A stretch of DNA of 64,000 bases from Atherinomorus stipes (Eukaryota; Chordata; Actinopteri; Atheriniformes; Atherinidae): the NCBI GenBank assembly GCA_023101725.1, contig JALJCO010010451.1:1-64000 (forward strand), in the 5' to 3' direction. Below, one piece after another: positions 1 through 9,818 of this stretch. The position numbers and the translations under genes are program-made. Within the stretch, counting starts at the first letter, position 1. Every line of letters starts with the position of its first letter. Below the pieces are notes generated by a model. It was not told where the DNA came from. It was given only the letters and a program-made list of their open reading frames with translations, and ran no database searches.

Positions 1-167
1 GTTTCTGTTTGTTCTGTCCTACAATGACTACAAACAGGACGTTTGAGCAATACAATACCCCTGCTCACGGGGAACGTTTATTCAATGGCATGCGTCGCAG
101 ACAGACGGTGTTACATCCTAACATGTCCGGGTAACAACAATAACACACAGCAATTCCGATTGCTACA
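1..167 (-). repeat. 3' LTR of the gypsy element
   Basis: Identical to 4620-4786. On the minus strand the LTR starts TGTAGC and ends AAACA, the usual TG...CA ends. An AATAAA poly(A) signal lies on the minus strand at 77-82. At 168 bp this LTR is short for a gypsy element. Confidence 0.95.
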
Positions 168-182
168 TCCCTTTTCTTTCTC
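168..182 (-). promoter_or_regulatory. polypurine tract
   Basis: Immediately upstream of the 3' LTR, the minus strand reads AGAAAGAAAAGGGA, a purine run in the position where plus-strand DNA synthesis is primed during reverse transcription. Confidence 0.75.
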
Positions 183-538
183 AAGCCTTTTTTGTCTTCC
201 TTTTTTTTTTTTTTTTTTTTACCATCAAAGCAACAAAACAAAACAACAAAAAACAAACACATAATATATATATATATCTTTCCCATTAGCTTTCAAACGT
301 TCTCACTTCTCTTCAAATTATGACTTAATGAGATGGTGCAAACAGTTAGGTTCAAAGAATAAACTTTTTTTTCTTTTTTTTTTCTCTCAACCCACTCAAT
401 GATAATAATAATTGCCTTCTCAACCTAACAATAAGACAATCTGAACATTATATATTTTACTTAAACTTAAACTTCAGTCCACTTTCTTTCACACAATTTC
501 TCTTTCTCCTTATCCTCTTTTTTTTTTTTTTTCAAAAG
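183..538 (-). other. noncoding 3' region of the gypsy element
   Basis: About 360 bases between the integrase end and the polypurine tract. On the plus strand it is rich in T and C runs (for example 199-220, 366-384 and 520-532). No envelope-like frame is present. Confidence 0.7.
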
Positions 539-922
539 TTAGGTACACACAAAGTCATTCAGGTGTTTGGGACGTCGTACCACACGCCCTGACCTTGTAA
601 CACTTGGTGGGCCACCTGTGTTCAGGGACACCAGGCCAGACCCAGTCCCAGTTTGCGATGGTTCCGACATGGCCGGTTGGCTTTCTGCAGCTTTTCTCAG
701 ATGGCGGCGATTCCGTCTGAGGACAGTGCCCGTGTCCAGCACAACAGCATAGGATCTGTTACCAAGTGGAGCGCTTACTGTGGCCCTTCTCCATAAGGTG
801 TTCGGTTCAAACGGCTGCATTCGCACAACATCACCTGGTCTCAATGAATCCATGTCCTTTGCTGTCTTGTCATAATACCTGGATTGTCTCTGTTGGTTTT
901 TTCTTGAGTCCTGACCCGTCAC
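539..922 (-). pseudogene. gypsy integrase C-terminal domain, out of frame with pol
   Basis: This 127-residue frame continues pol after a one-base frame break at an A run (T run 898-903 on the plus strand). The main pol frame terminates at 870. The frame carries a basic, tryptophan-containing stretch (LRPGDVVRMQPF, then WRRATV...GNRSYAVVL) typical of the DNA-binding C-terminal domain of gypsy integrases, followed by a polar tail. No chromodomain is visible. The stop is at 539. Overlap with pol and continuity of the family pattern indicate a single interrupted polyprotein, not an independent gene. The break is either a real mutation or an assembly error in a homopolymer. Confidence 0.85.
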
Positions 923-3900
923 AGGTAACTTTCGGCTTGAGTAGGCTGTCAGTGATCGGTAGGAGGGTCCTTGTTCTCCTGCTTAAGAGTCTTTGTGCAG
1001 GGCTTGTATCCAAACCTTGGGTCGGGGTGTTGCGATGGTCCAAAATTGCTAGATACGGATCTTGTCCAGCCAGTTTTGCCTTTCTCATCAGTCGTTTGGC
1101 AGTTTTCACAGCTGATTCCGCCTTGCCATTACTTTGGGGATATCCAGGCGATGAAGTCTTGTGTGTGAATTCCCATTTGCGACTGAAATTTGCAAACTCT
1201 GCTGAACTGAATTGGGGTCCATTGTCTGAAAAGACAGTATCTGGAATGCCCTGGCGTGCAAAGTGAGCTTTTAGCTTTCGAATGACTGTGTTTGACTTTG
1301 TATCAGGCAAGTAGTCCACCTCCCAGAAATTGGAGTAGTAATCCACAGTCACCAGGTACTCTTTGTTGTCGAATGTAAACAGGTCCGTTCCGACCTTAGC
1401 CCATGGTCTTGTAACAATCTCATGTGGTTGAAGTGTCTCTTTCTGTTGTTTGATGTCCACGGACTGACAGGTGTGACATTTGGCAACATGTGTTTTAATG
1501 TGATCATTCATACCTTGCCAATAAACACAGTCTCTTGCCCGCCTGAGGCATCCCTCTGTCCCCAGGTGAGAAGAGTGAATCCGCTGAGTGATGTCTTTTT
1601 GGAGAGAATCTGGAATCACAACCCTCTCTCCTCTAAAAACCAGCCCATTTTGGGTGCTCAGTTCATCCTGCAATGAGTGAAAATTAGTTATTTCAACAGG
1701 TAAGTCCTTTTTGTCTTTAGGCCACCCTTTTTGTATGGTTTTGATCAGAACTTGGAGTCTGGGGTCTGACTGTGTAGCTGCGCGTATGCTGTCCATTCTC
1801 TCAGCTGAGACCGGCACATAGTCCACCATGTTGACACATTCGGTCTCTAGCTCTGTCTGGCTTTTGCTTGAATCTTCCAAGTATGCTCTACTCAATGCGT
1901 CAGCGAGGAGCATGTCACGACCAGGAACATATGTGATGTTTAAGTCGTATTTTTGCAACCGCAGGAGCATGCGCTGCAGTCTCTTAGGAGCATTTATCAG
2001 TGGTTTTTTAAAGATCGTTTCTAGGGGCTTATGGTCTGACTGGACCCTGACTGGACGACCATAGGTGTAGTGATGAAACTTTTCCATGCCGAAGACTATA
2101 GCCAGGCACTCTTTTTCTATCTGTGCATAGCCTCTTTCAGTCATTGTCAATGCACGGCTTGTATATGCCACTGGTTTGCCTTCTTGTGTTAGCGCAGCTC
2201 CTAGCCCCGTTTCACTTGCATCACATTGTAATGTCAGCTCTTGCAGAGGACTGTAGTATTTCAGCACCGGCACTTTTGTTATCTTGTCTTTGATTCTTCT
2301 GAATGCTTCGTCCTGCACATCTGTCCACTCCCAGAGACTTTCTTTGTGTGTAAGCTGTCGTAATATTTCACAATCGTCTGACAGGTGTTCATAAAACTTT
2401 GACAGATAGTTCACTAGACCCACCAGTCTTTGGACACCTTTCACATTTGTTGGTGCTGGCATATCAGTGATGGCACGCACCTTCTCTGGGTCAACTTTGA
2501 GCCCCTCTGCTGTGAGCAAATGACCAATGTATGGGACTTCTTCTTTCCTGAGCTTGAGTTTGTCCACATTCAACTTGATATTATGCTCTCTGCATCTTTC
2601 CAGAAAAAGTCTCAAGTTGTAATCATGGTTTTTTACCGCATCCTGTTTCGTCTCACCTTCACCTGTGATCAGGATGTCATCCGCGATGATGTAGGTTCCA
2701 GGCAAGTTCTCTAGGGCCTGTGTTAGTTTGCGCTGAAAAACTTCCGGTGCTGGGCTGATGCCCATTGGCATTCTCAGCCACCGAAATCGGCCAAAAGGAG
2801 TTGCAAATGTCGTCAGGTAAGTTGACTCCTCATCAAGCTTCACGTGCCAGAAGCCATGCTTGACGTCACATACGGTAAAAACTCTTGCTTTTTCCAGGTC
2901 TGGTAGAATGTCGTCTATTGTTGGAAGTGGAAAATGGCTTCTCTTTAAAGCTTTGTTGAGTGGTCTTGGGTCAATACAAATCCTGGGTTTACCATTGGGT
3001 TTCTGTACTGACACCATGCCACTGATCCAGTCAGTGGTCTTTTCCACAGGTGCAATGATCTGTCTGTTCACAAGACTTGTCATTTCTTCTTTCAGTGAGT
3101 TCATCATTGATACTGGAACTCTGCGTTTTGGGAGTTTTACAGGCTGCACAGCTGGGTCTATTTCCAGTTTATATTCTCCTTGCATGCAGCCATCACCTGT
3201 AAACACGTCTTGAAACTCAGTTTTTATTTCCTCCAAATGCCATGTGTGTCTGTTCACTGGCTCTTCTGTCACAATGCTGTCCAATGCATATATGTTGTCA
3301 TATTGGACCTGTATGAGTTTCATTGCTTCACTTGCACTGCGGCCCAGTAGTGCTGTTTTACAGTCTTCTCCAACAACTTCAAACTCGACTCTGTACTTTC
3401 TCTTGTTCCTTGGATTTGTCATTTTAACTCTGCACTTGCCCAATGGACACAGTTTTGACTTATTGTACATCACCAGTACCTTGTCAGTGTGCTCTAACTT
3501 CACATCTGGGTTCAGCAAGTTGATTGGAATGACGTTACACGTTGCCCCACAGTCAATCTGAAAGTCAACAATCTTTTCATTAATCATCATCCCAGCAAAC
3601 AGTTGTTCCGTTTTGCCTGTTTGTTTCTCTTTGATCTGATTTACTTCTGCTGCTGTCATTGTTACAGCTGTGACTGTCATTATGTCTTCACACGAATCTG
3701 AATCAGTTTCAGCTACTATGTGAACAGTTTTCTTATGTTCGTTCACTCCCGTTTTGTTTCTGCATGTAACTGCAAAATGATTGTCTTTGCCACATTTTCT
3801 GCATTTTTTCCCAAAAGCTGGGCACTTTTGCTTAAGCCTTTCATGTGTCCTTCCACAATATCTGCAGGATATTTCACTGCTCCTCACATTTTTTCCTGCA

Positions 3901-4259
3901 TGTTTGATGGCATGTACATCCTCTGTGCCTTGTCCTTCTATTGTCTTGCTGTACTCACGTGAAATCTCCATTGATCTACAAATCTGCAGGCACTTGTCTA
4001 GATCCAGCTTCTCTTCTCTGAGTAGTCTTTCTCTCCAACTAGAGCTGTGTGTGCCGCAGACAATCCTGTCTCTTATTAGCGAATCCTTAAGTTGTTCAAA
4101 ATTGCAGGTACTTGCCAGCGTTCTCAAGTCAGTTACGTATTTGTCAATTGATTCTCCTGGAACTTGGTTTCGTGCAAAAAATCGGTATCTTTCCACTGTT
4201 TCGTTTACTTTGGGGTTGCAATATTCATCCAGCTTAGCCATTAAATTGGCAACAGTCAC
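870..4259 (-). CDS. pol: gypsy Gag-Pol polyprotein, main frame (1129 residues)
   Basis: Domains in order: end of Gag (1-120) with a first Cys cluster at 132-146 and a CCHC zinc knuckle (C153-x2-C-x4-H-x4-C166); aspartic protease with DCGAT at 236-240, unusual in having Cys where DSG or DTG is usual; reverse transcriptase with Asp465 and IADD at 525-528; RNase H with D680, E717, D742 and D787; integrase with an H895/H898/C928/C931 zinc finger and a D959, D1012, E1048 triad with 35 residues between the last two. All catalytic positions of RT, RNase H and integrase appear intact. The start shown (GTG) is only the beginning of the open frame. Upstream of it lie a TAG and the frame break joining it to Gag, so this is not a true start codon. 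Confidence 0.93.
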   Translation of the reverse strand: MTVANLMAKLDEYCNPKVNETVERYRFFARNQVPGESIDKYVTDLRTLASTCNFEQLKDSLIRDRIVCGTHSSSWRERLLREEKLDLDKCLQICRSMEISREYSKTIEGQGTEDVHAIKHAGKNVRSSEISCRYCGRTHERLKQKCPAFGKKCRKCGKDNHFAVTCRNKTGVNEHKKTVHIVAETDSDSCEDIMTVTAVTMTAAEVNQIKEKQTGKTEQLFAGMMINEKIVDFQIDCGATCNVIPINLLNPDVKLEHTDKVLVMYNKSKLCPLGKCRVKMTNPRNKRKYRVEFEVVGEDCKTALLGRSASEAMKLIQVQYDNIYALDSIVTEEPVNRHTWHLEEIKTEFQDVFTGDGCMQGEYKLEIDPAVQPVKLPKRRVPVSMMNSLKEEMTSLVNRQIIAPVEKTTDWISGMVSVQKPNGKPRICIDPRPLNKALKRSHFPLPTIDDILPDLEKARVFTVCDVKHGFWHVKLDEESTYLTTFATPFGRFRWLRMPMGISPAPEVFQRKLTQALENLPGTYIIADDILITGEGETKQDAVKNHDYNLRLFLERCREHNIKLNVDKLKLRKEEVPYIGHLLTAEGLKVDPEKVRAITDMPAPTNVKGVQRLVGLVNYLSKFYEHLSDDCEILRQLTHKESLWEWTDVQDEAFRRIKDKITKVPVLKYYSPLQELTLQCDASETGLGAALTQEGKPVAYTSRALTMTERGYAQIEKECLAIVFGMEKFHHYTYGRPVRVQSDHKPLETIFKKPLINAPKRLQRMLLRLQKYDLNITYVPGRDMLLADALSRAYLEDSSKSQTELETECVNMVDYVPVSAERMDSIRAATQSDPRLQVLIKTIQKGWPKDKKDLPVEITNFHSLQDELSTQNGLVFRGERVVIPDSLQKDITQRIHSSHLGTEGCLRRARDCVYWQGMNDHIKTHVAKCHTCQSVDIKQQKETLQPHEIVTRPWAKVGTDLFTFDNKEYLVTVDYYSNFWEVDYLPDTKSNTVIRKLKAHFARQGIPDTVFSDNGPQFSSAEFANFSRKWEFTHKTSSPGYPQSNGKAESAVKTAKRLMRKAKLAGQDPYLAILDHRNTPTQGLDTSPAQRLLSRRTRTLLPITDSLLKPKVTCDGSGLKKKPTETIQVL

Positions 4260-4467
4260 CCTTGCTTCTGACCCCCACTAATGTCCCACAAAGTTCTCTG
4301 CCTTGTTCTCCGATGAGGTAATAAAAAAGTTTTACCCTCGCCTTTTCCTCTGCGTCCGGCATTGCTAACTCGATGTACAGCGTGAATTCTTCCTTCCAGG
4401 TCTTCCATGACTTGGCAAGATTAGAGGAGTCCATACACCACTGTTGAGGCGGTTTTAATCCTTCCAT
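4234..4467 (-). CDS. gag: gypsy Gag N-terminus, frame-broken
   Basis: Starts at an ATG 151 bases inside the 5' LTR and reads 77 residues. The first about 60 (for example SWKTWKEEFTLYIEL and VKLFYYLIGEQG) have the look of a gypsy Gag N-terminus. After GRELCGTL the frame goes astray and the pattern continues in the overlapping pol frame. The switch lies at a G run around 4270-4274 (C run on the plus strand). This is therefore the beginning of the same polyprotein, split by a one-base indel, or less likely a programmed frameshift; no classic slippery site plus stem was seen. Confidence 0.8.
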   Translation of the reverse strand: MEGLKPPQQWCMDSSNLAKSWKTWKEEFTLYIELAMPDAEEKARVKLFYYLIGEQGRELCGTLVGVRSKGDCCQFNG

Positions 4468-4604
4468 CCTTGACTTTGCCGCGCTTGTCTTTTCTCCTCC
4501 CTAGGGCTCAAGGCAGGCAGTCATGCTAACACCGCTTAGCTTCGTCGATCCTCGGTCAAACTCTCCGTTTTGTGGTGCCTTCACAGTCCATACCTCTTAA
4601 AACG

Positions 4605-4618
4605 CACCGCTGCCACCA
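4605..4618 (-). promoter_or_regulatory. primer-binding site, tRNA-Leu type
   Basis: Directly inside the 5' LTR, the plus strand reads CACCGCTGCCACCA, which looks like a tRNA 3' end including CCA. From memory it matches the acceptor end of vertebrate tRNA-Leu(AAG) over 14 bases, so the minus-strand PBS would be TGGTGGCAGCGGTG. Bases 4468-4604 form the untranslated leader. Confidence 0.7.
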
Positions 4619-4786
4619 TGTTTCTGTTTGTTCTGTCCTACAATGACTACAAACAGGACGTTTGAGCAATACAATACCCCTGCTCACGGGGAACGTTTAT
4701 TCAATGGCATGCGTCGCAGACAGACGGTGTTACATCCTAACATGTCCGGGTAACAACAATAACACACAGCAATTCCGATTGCTACA
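4619..4786 (-). repeat. 5' LTR of the gypsy element
   Basis: Complete 168-bp LTR, TG...CA on both strands. Minus-strand AATAAA at 4696-4701. Identical to the 3' copy at 1-167. Confidence 0.95.
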
Positions 4787-5068
4787 TTTACAGCAAAAAT
4801 AAACATGTTTACAGCAGAAATAAACACGTTTACAGCAGAAATAAACATGTTTACAGCGGAAAAAAATACGTTTAAAACAGAAATAAACATGTTTACATCA
4901 GAAATAAATGCATTTACAGCAGAAATAAACACGTTTACAGCCGAAATAAACACGTTTACAGCAGAAATAAACATGTTTACAGCGGAAAAAAATATGTTTA
5001 AAACAGAAATAAACATGTTTACAGCAGAAATAAACATATTTACAGCAGAAATAAACATGTTTACAGTC
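4787..5068. repeat. 21-bp minisatellite, about 13 copies
   Basis: Unit TTTACAGCAGAAATAAACATG with A/G variants. Because 21 is a multiple of three, both strands stay open for more than 100 codons (repeat peptide FTAEINM or similar); these frames are artefacts. The array abuts the right LTR, so the gypsy element entered at the edge of or within it. Confidence 0.9.
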
Positions 5069-6649
5069 TGGTTCAAACATCATTTTAGGTTTAATAGGTC
5101 AAGTTTAACTTCATGTCAGCTGTGAGGGGGTTGAATTTTTTTTGTAATTCATCTGTTTAAATGATATTTTATCTTGAAATTACACATAATTAGGGGCGTG
5201 TCCTTTTGATTGACAGGCGGCAGACAGGGTGGCGGTTTTAGCCATGGAGGCTAACAGTTAGCTCCCTGCTAGCTTCCAGGAAGGCCTCAGCCCGTAGCAG
5301 AGTTACACAACGGTGGTTTTTAGCTGCAACAGCAAGTCTGAGCGTGTTTTACCTTTAAAACCATCGATATCCGTTCATTCTTGTTTACTTCGGATTAGCT
5401 TGGTTAGCATTAGCTTGACTGTCAATCATTTGCCCCGAAGCCACTTTTTGTGCATTTTAGTGTTTTCCGGGAGTGACGACACGTGACACGGCAAGATGGC
5501 GACGGTGGGAAACGCCCACCTGGCTCCACTTTCCCTCTTCAGACGTGACCGGATTCTACGTCCCGTCTTTGTTCATGACCCCCCCGTTGACCTGGATCTA
5601 GGGTCATGATGAAACGGGTCAGACCGGATCCCCTAGGTGGCCGCTAGTCAGATCCGGATGGTTCCAGGTCTGACTAGCGGACCGGTTTCATGCTGAACCT
5701 CAGCATGTGGTTTTCTGTCGGTGTGGAACTGGTTTTACCAGAAGAAACCTCCACCCGGCCTCCCCGGCTTCAGGAGACTCTTCCGGGAACCAAACAGCCC
5801 CCCCTCCTTCCATTGATGAATCCTCTCTATACCAGCACCTCCGGAGGAGCCCGCGGCGCCGGAGCCGCCATCTGGCTCCACTTTCTGCCGCCATTTCCTG
5901 CCATGTGAGGGCAGCCGACACTGTCTGGCCACATCAGAGCTCAGAGCCGCCACAGATGTCATGTGACTGGCAGCTGACGGTGCCATCTGCCCGGGGGGGG
6001 TGCCATCTGCCCGGGGGGGCCGCCTCTCCCGCTGCATCCACTCGCCCCTCATCAGCCACTCGCCCCTCATCAGCCACTCCCCCCCTTCCCACAGAGGTCA
6101 GTCAGCTGTTCTCCCCGCAGTGAGTTCCTGTTCTCGAAGGGCAGCTGATCCCAGACCAGCCGGCAACAGTCCAGACCTCCATCCAGGAGGGCATCTGCTT
6201 TCAGTTTTACCCTCCATGGACTGAGACTCCAGCTTTTCCTCTCAGCATGGACTCGTCCGAGTCCGGATGCTTGGTTTCAGGTCCAGACTGGTCTGCTGGA
6301 TCTGATCCGCGGAGGATCTGGCTGTCGTGACTGAAAAAGCGTGAAGAGCAGCAGAAACAGGAGCAGAAGTCGCTGTGAAAGACTTCAGATGAAAAACAGG
6401 ATGCCACTTATTGTTTGATCCGTACGAGGGGAGAGAAGCCAGATGTGAGCGTCTGGTTTTCCTGCGTGACATCGTCAGAACCTCTGACTTTAATTATGTT
6501 GTTTACACTAAAAAATCATTCAAACTCACTCAGAGTCATGTCTGGAATGTTTCTGAAAATCTGAAAATCATTAAAGAAAAGCTGAATATGAAAAGTTTTA
6601 ATAGAATTGAACTGCTTGAGTTTAACTTTTAAAACACCAGATAAAGGCA
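5069..6649. other. non-tandem region, no gene recognised
   Basis: The sequence AAGATGGCGACGGTGG at 5493-5508 recurs inverted near 34239-34254, which suggests dispersed-element ends, not a promoter. A 12-bp inverted repeat (5641-5652 with 5669-5680) can fold into a hairpin with a 16-base loop. Short direct duplications occur at 5981-6016 and 6047-6080. Open frames on both strands at 5700-6120 have no recognisable domain. Confidence 0.5.
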
Positions 6650-7300
6650 GACTGTAATCCCAGTCAGCATCAGAACCTTTAATCCCAGTCAGCATCAGAT
6701 CCTTTAATCCCAGTCAGCATCTAGATCCTTTAATCCCAGTCAGCATCTAGAACCTTTAATCCCAGTCAGCATCTAGATCCTTTAATCCCAGTCAGCATCT
6801 AGATCCTTTAATCCCAGTCAGCATCTAGAACCTTTAATCCCAGTCAGCATCTAGAACCTTTAATCCCAGTCAGCATCAGATCCTTTAATCCCAGTCAGCA
6901 TCAGAACCTTTAATCCCAGTCAGCATCTAGAACCTTTAATCCCAGTCAGCATCAGATCCTTTAATCCCAGTCAGCATCAGAACCTTTAATCCCAGTCAGC
7001 ATCAGATCCTTTAATCCCAGTCAGCATCAGAACCTTTAATCCCAGTCAGCATCAGATCCTTTAATCCCAGTCAGCATCAGAACCTTTAATCCCAGTCAGC
7101 ATCAGATCCTTTAATCCCAGTCAGTATCAGAACCTTTAATCCCAGTCAGCATATAGACCCTTTAATCCCAGTCAGCATCAGAACCTTTAATCCCAGTCAG
7201 CATCAGATCCTTTAATCCCAGTCAGCATCAGATCCTTTAATCCCAGTCAGTATCAGAACCTTTAATCCCAGTTAGCATCAGATCCTTTAATCCCAGTCAT
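6650..7300. repeat. 25-bp minisatellite, about 26 copies
   Basis: Unit TTTAATCCCAGTCAGCATCAGAACC. Variants with CATCTAGAA are common in the left half. From about 6880 to 7130, GATCC and GAACC variants alternate, giving a 50-bp higher-order unit. Confidence 0.92.
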
Positions 7301-8681
7301 CATTCAAGCATTATGATCTTTGGCTGCTCCTGATTGGACGTTACTCCAATTTAAGCTCTCTGATTGGTGGAGAGTTTGACAAGAAGCGTCTTCATCATCA
7401 TGTCCAGGTCTAAATAGAGGTCTCCTAGCAACATAGTCGTGATGATGATGTTATTATGATGAAGATGGGATAATAATGGTGTCATCATGGATCATTGTGG
7501 ATTAACCAGATAATCTCTGAATAAACACACTTAGTGGCTGGATTATAAAGCTGCTGCACGGATGGAAAAGCTGGAAAACCTCCGTAGATATGATCACATT
7601 ACACACTGATGATGATGATGATGATGATGGAGCTCGGGGAGATCCGTTGGAGATTTAAGGGTTAAAAACTTTCCAGATATTTTTCTGCTGTCGTGTTTAT
7701 CTAAAATGTATCTTCATGCTTCTCCTCCTCTTCCTCATTCCTGAACTGAACCCAGTCCTCCTCCTCCTCCTCCTCCTCCTCCTCCTCCTCCTCCTCCTCC
7801 TCCTCCTCCTCCTCCCCCTCCTCCGATGAAAGATGGAGGGAGAGCTTTTATGTGACGGGCGCACGTCCATGTGTGTTTACATGTGTGGACCCCCCCCCAC
7901 AAAGATGCCTCAGCCTGCATTTAATCCCCCTCCAAGAGGCTGGGGCCCCTGCGTGGAGGGAGGGGGGGGGGCTTTAATGTGGAGCACGTGAAGCTGATCT
8001 CATCAGTGACTGAAATGAGGGTCTGCATCCTGGAACCATCAGGGGCCCCCGGCTGCTCGGAGCGTGTTTATTCAGAGTCCTGGTTCTGGTCCAGGTCTGT
8101 AAACGCAGCGTTTCATCTGAAAGAACGGGGCCTCTTTGTTAACCGGTCTGAGCTGGAACCGGCCCGCAGGACCGAGCAGGGCGCCGCACAATCTCAAGGA
8201 TTTCCTGATCACGTTACAGTCCAGATGGTCCTCTGGAGGTCGGGCCCAGGCCAAGCCCGGTCCCCCTGGACCACCAGCCACTGCAGGGTACCCCCATCCT
8301 TCATCCCATCTCAGTCACTGCTGAAAAACTAAACAAACCGGTTTGGACTGGTCCAAGAAGCTGCAGTGATGCTGGAAGTTCAGAATCAGGATGGTGGATG
8401 GTCCTCATTAATCCCCCCCCCCCCGAGGAGAAACTGGCCGTCAGCCTGTCTTCCAGCACGTTATCCAGCCAACTCAGAAAATGATCCGATTATTAATCAG
8501 ATTACTCTCTGAATGAATAAATCCTACACGCGTGGTCAGATAAACCGCCTCACCGAGACTCTGCTCCAGACCCGGTTTTAGATGTAGACCTGGTTCCAGA
8601 CCTCCCACACCCAGTTTTAGACTGCCAACTGCTGCTGAGCCAAAAAATTCAAACAACAGATTAGGATTAAGGCCCAATCCC
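7301..8681. other. low-complexity spacer with (GAT)n and (TCC)n, no gene recognised
   Basis: Contains (GAT)n at about 7606-7629 and a (TCC)n tract at about 7757-7815, which yields a spurious poly-glycine frame on the minus strand. The GC-rich part around 7930-8330 has open frames on both strands without a recognisable domain. Confidence 0.6.
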
Positions 8682-9818
8682 AATAGGGGATTATCACGCT
8701 TACCGGAAGTTCCCGGTATTTGGACACTTCCTCCTCCGGGCCATGTTAACGACAGCCGTTCCTGCTCTGTTATACTGTTTAAATCGGATAAACTCCAAAC
8801 ATACTTAAGTTTTCATTCCAGACCGAAGTGATACTGGATCAAAAGCTGGATCAAAGCGATCGATTTGCCGCGGTGAAGGGCCGAACTTTATAATAAAACA
8901 CACGTTTGTTTGTCGCCGGTGGGGCACAACACCGGCACTTCACAGCATGCTAGCATTAGCCAGCTAGCGTTTACTGACGTGCTTAACATTGTGCGTCTTA
9001 AAACACACAAACATCTGAAAATCGGGTCTGTACCCCCCCGTTTCCAGTGGAACAACTGGGGACTGCCAAGAAAGGAGACGCTTTCAGATGCTTGTGTGTT
9101 TTCAGCCGCACAAAGTTAGACACGTCATCAAGCTGGCTAATGCTTACCTGCTAACACGACTGCACAGTCTGCCGGCCACAAACAAACGTGTGTCGTTTTA
9201 TTATAAAGTTCGGTCCTTCACCGCGGCGAATCGGTCGTTTTGATCCACTTCTTCCTTAGCATCACTTCAGTCTGGAATGAAAACTTGGCATTGGCGTTTA
9301 TCCGATTTACAAAGTTTAACAGAGTAGTAGCTGCAGACTACTGTTAGCAGGTTAGCATTAGCCAGCTTGATAACGTTCCTAACTTTGTGCGGCTGAAAAC
9401 ACACAAGCATCTGAAAGCGTCTCCTTTCTTGGCAGTCCCCAGTTGTTCCACTGGAAACGGGGGGGGGTACAGACCCGATTTTCAGATGTTTGTGTGTGTT
9501 TTAAGACGCACAAAGTTAAGCACGTCGGGTAAACGCTAGCTGGCTAATGCTAGCATGCCGGTGTTGTGCCCCACCGGCTGCAAACAAACATGCTACGTTG
9601 TTTTATTATAAAGTTCGGCCCTTCACTCTGGAGAATCGCTTTGATCCACTTCCTCCTTAGTATCACTTCAGTCTGGAATCCGTGAAAATTTCAGTAGGGT
9701 TGGCGTTTATTCACGTTATCTACGAAGTAAAGCAGGGACATTGAACTGGACCGGAAGTGGGCCGTCTAACTGTTTAAAACCGGAGGTTCGGAACACGGAA
9801 GCGTGATAGTCCCCTATT
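8682..9818. mobile_element. foldback (inverted-repeat) DNA element
   Basis: Outer ends AATAGGGGATTATCACGCT (8682-8700) and its imperfect inverse (9800-9818) suggest terminal inverted repeats. Inside, about 315 bases from 8817 onward reappear inverted in 9365-9680 (for example CAGTGGAACAACTGGGGACT is inverted near 9440). Part of that arm is also copied inverted at 9172-9279. No transposase is seen, so it is non-autonomous; the superfamily is not assigned. Confidence 0.7.

Larger units (their letters stand above)
1..4786 (-). mobile_element. Ty3/gypsy-type LTR retrotransposon, nearly complete
   Basis: The element is bounded by two direct 168-bp LTRs; the left one lacks only its first base because the window starts there. 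Read on the minus strand the order is 5' LTR (4786-4619), tRNA primer-binding site, leader, gag, protease, reverse transcriptase, RNase H, integrase, polypurine tract and 3' LTR (167-1). Protease-RT-RNaseH-integrase is the Ty3/gypsy order. The LTRs are identical over all 167 comparable bases, so insertion was recent. The coding region is broken twice, at a G run near 4270 and an A run (T on the plus strand) near 898-903. The left target duplication lies outside the window; the right flank begins TTTAC, inside a 21-bp minisatellite. Confidence 0.95.

Noticed and set aside
5485..5510. Core promoter with AAGATGGCG initiator-type motif
   Set aside because: The same motif lies inverted at about 34239-34254, pointing to a dispersed repeat end; no downstream coding exon was found.
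7735..7920. Poly-glycine open frame on the minus strand
   Set aside because: Produced by the (TCC)n microsatellite; no conserved surroundings or splice signals.
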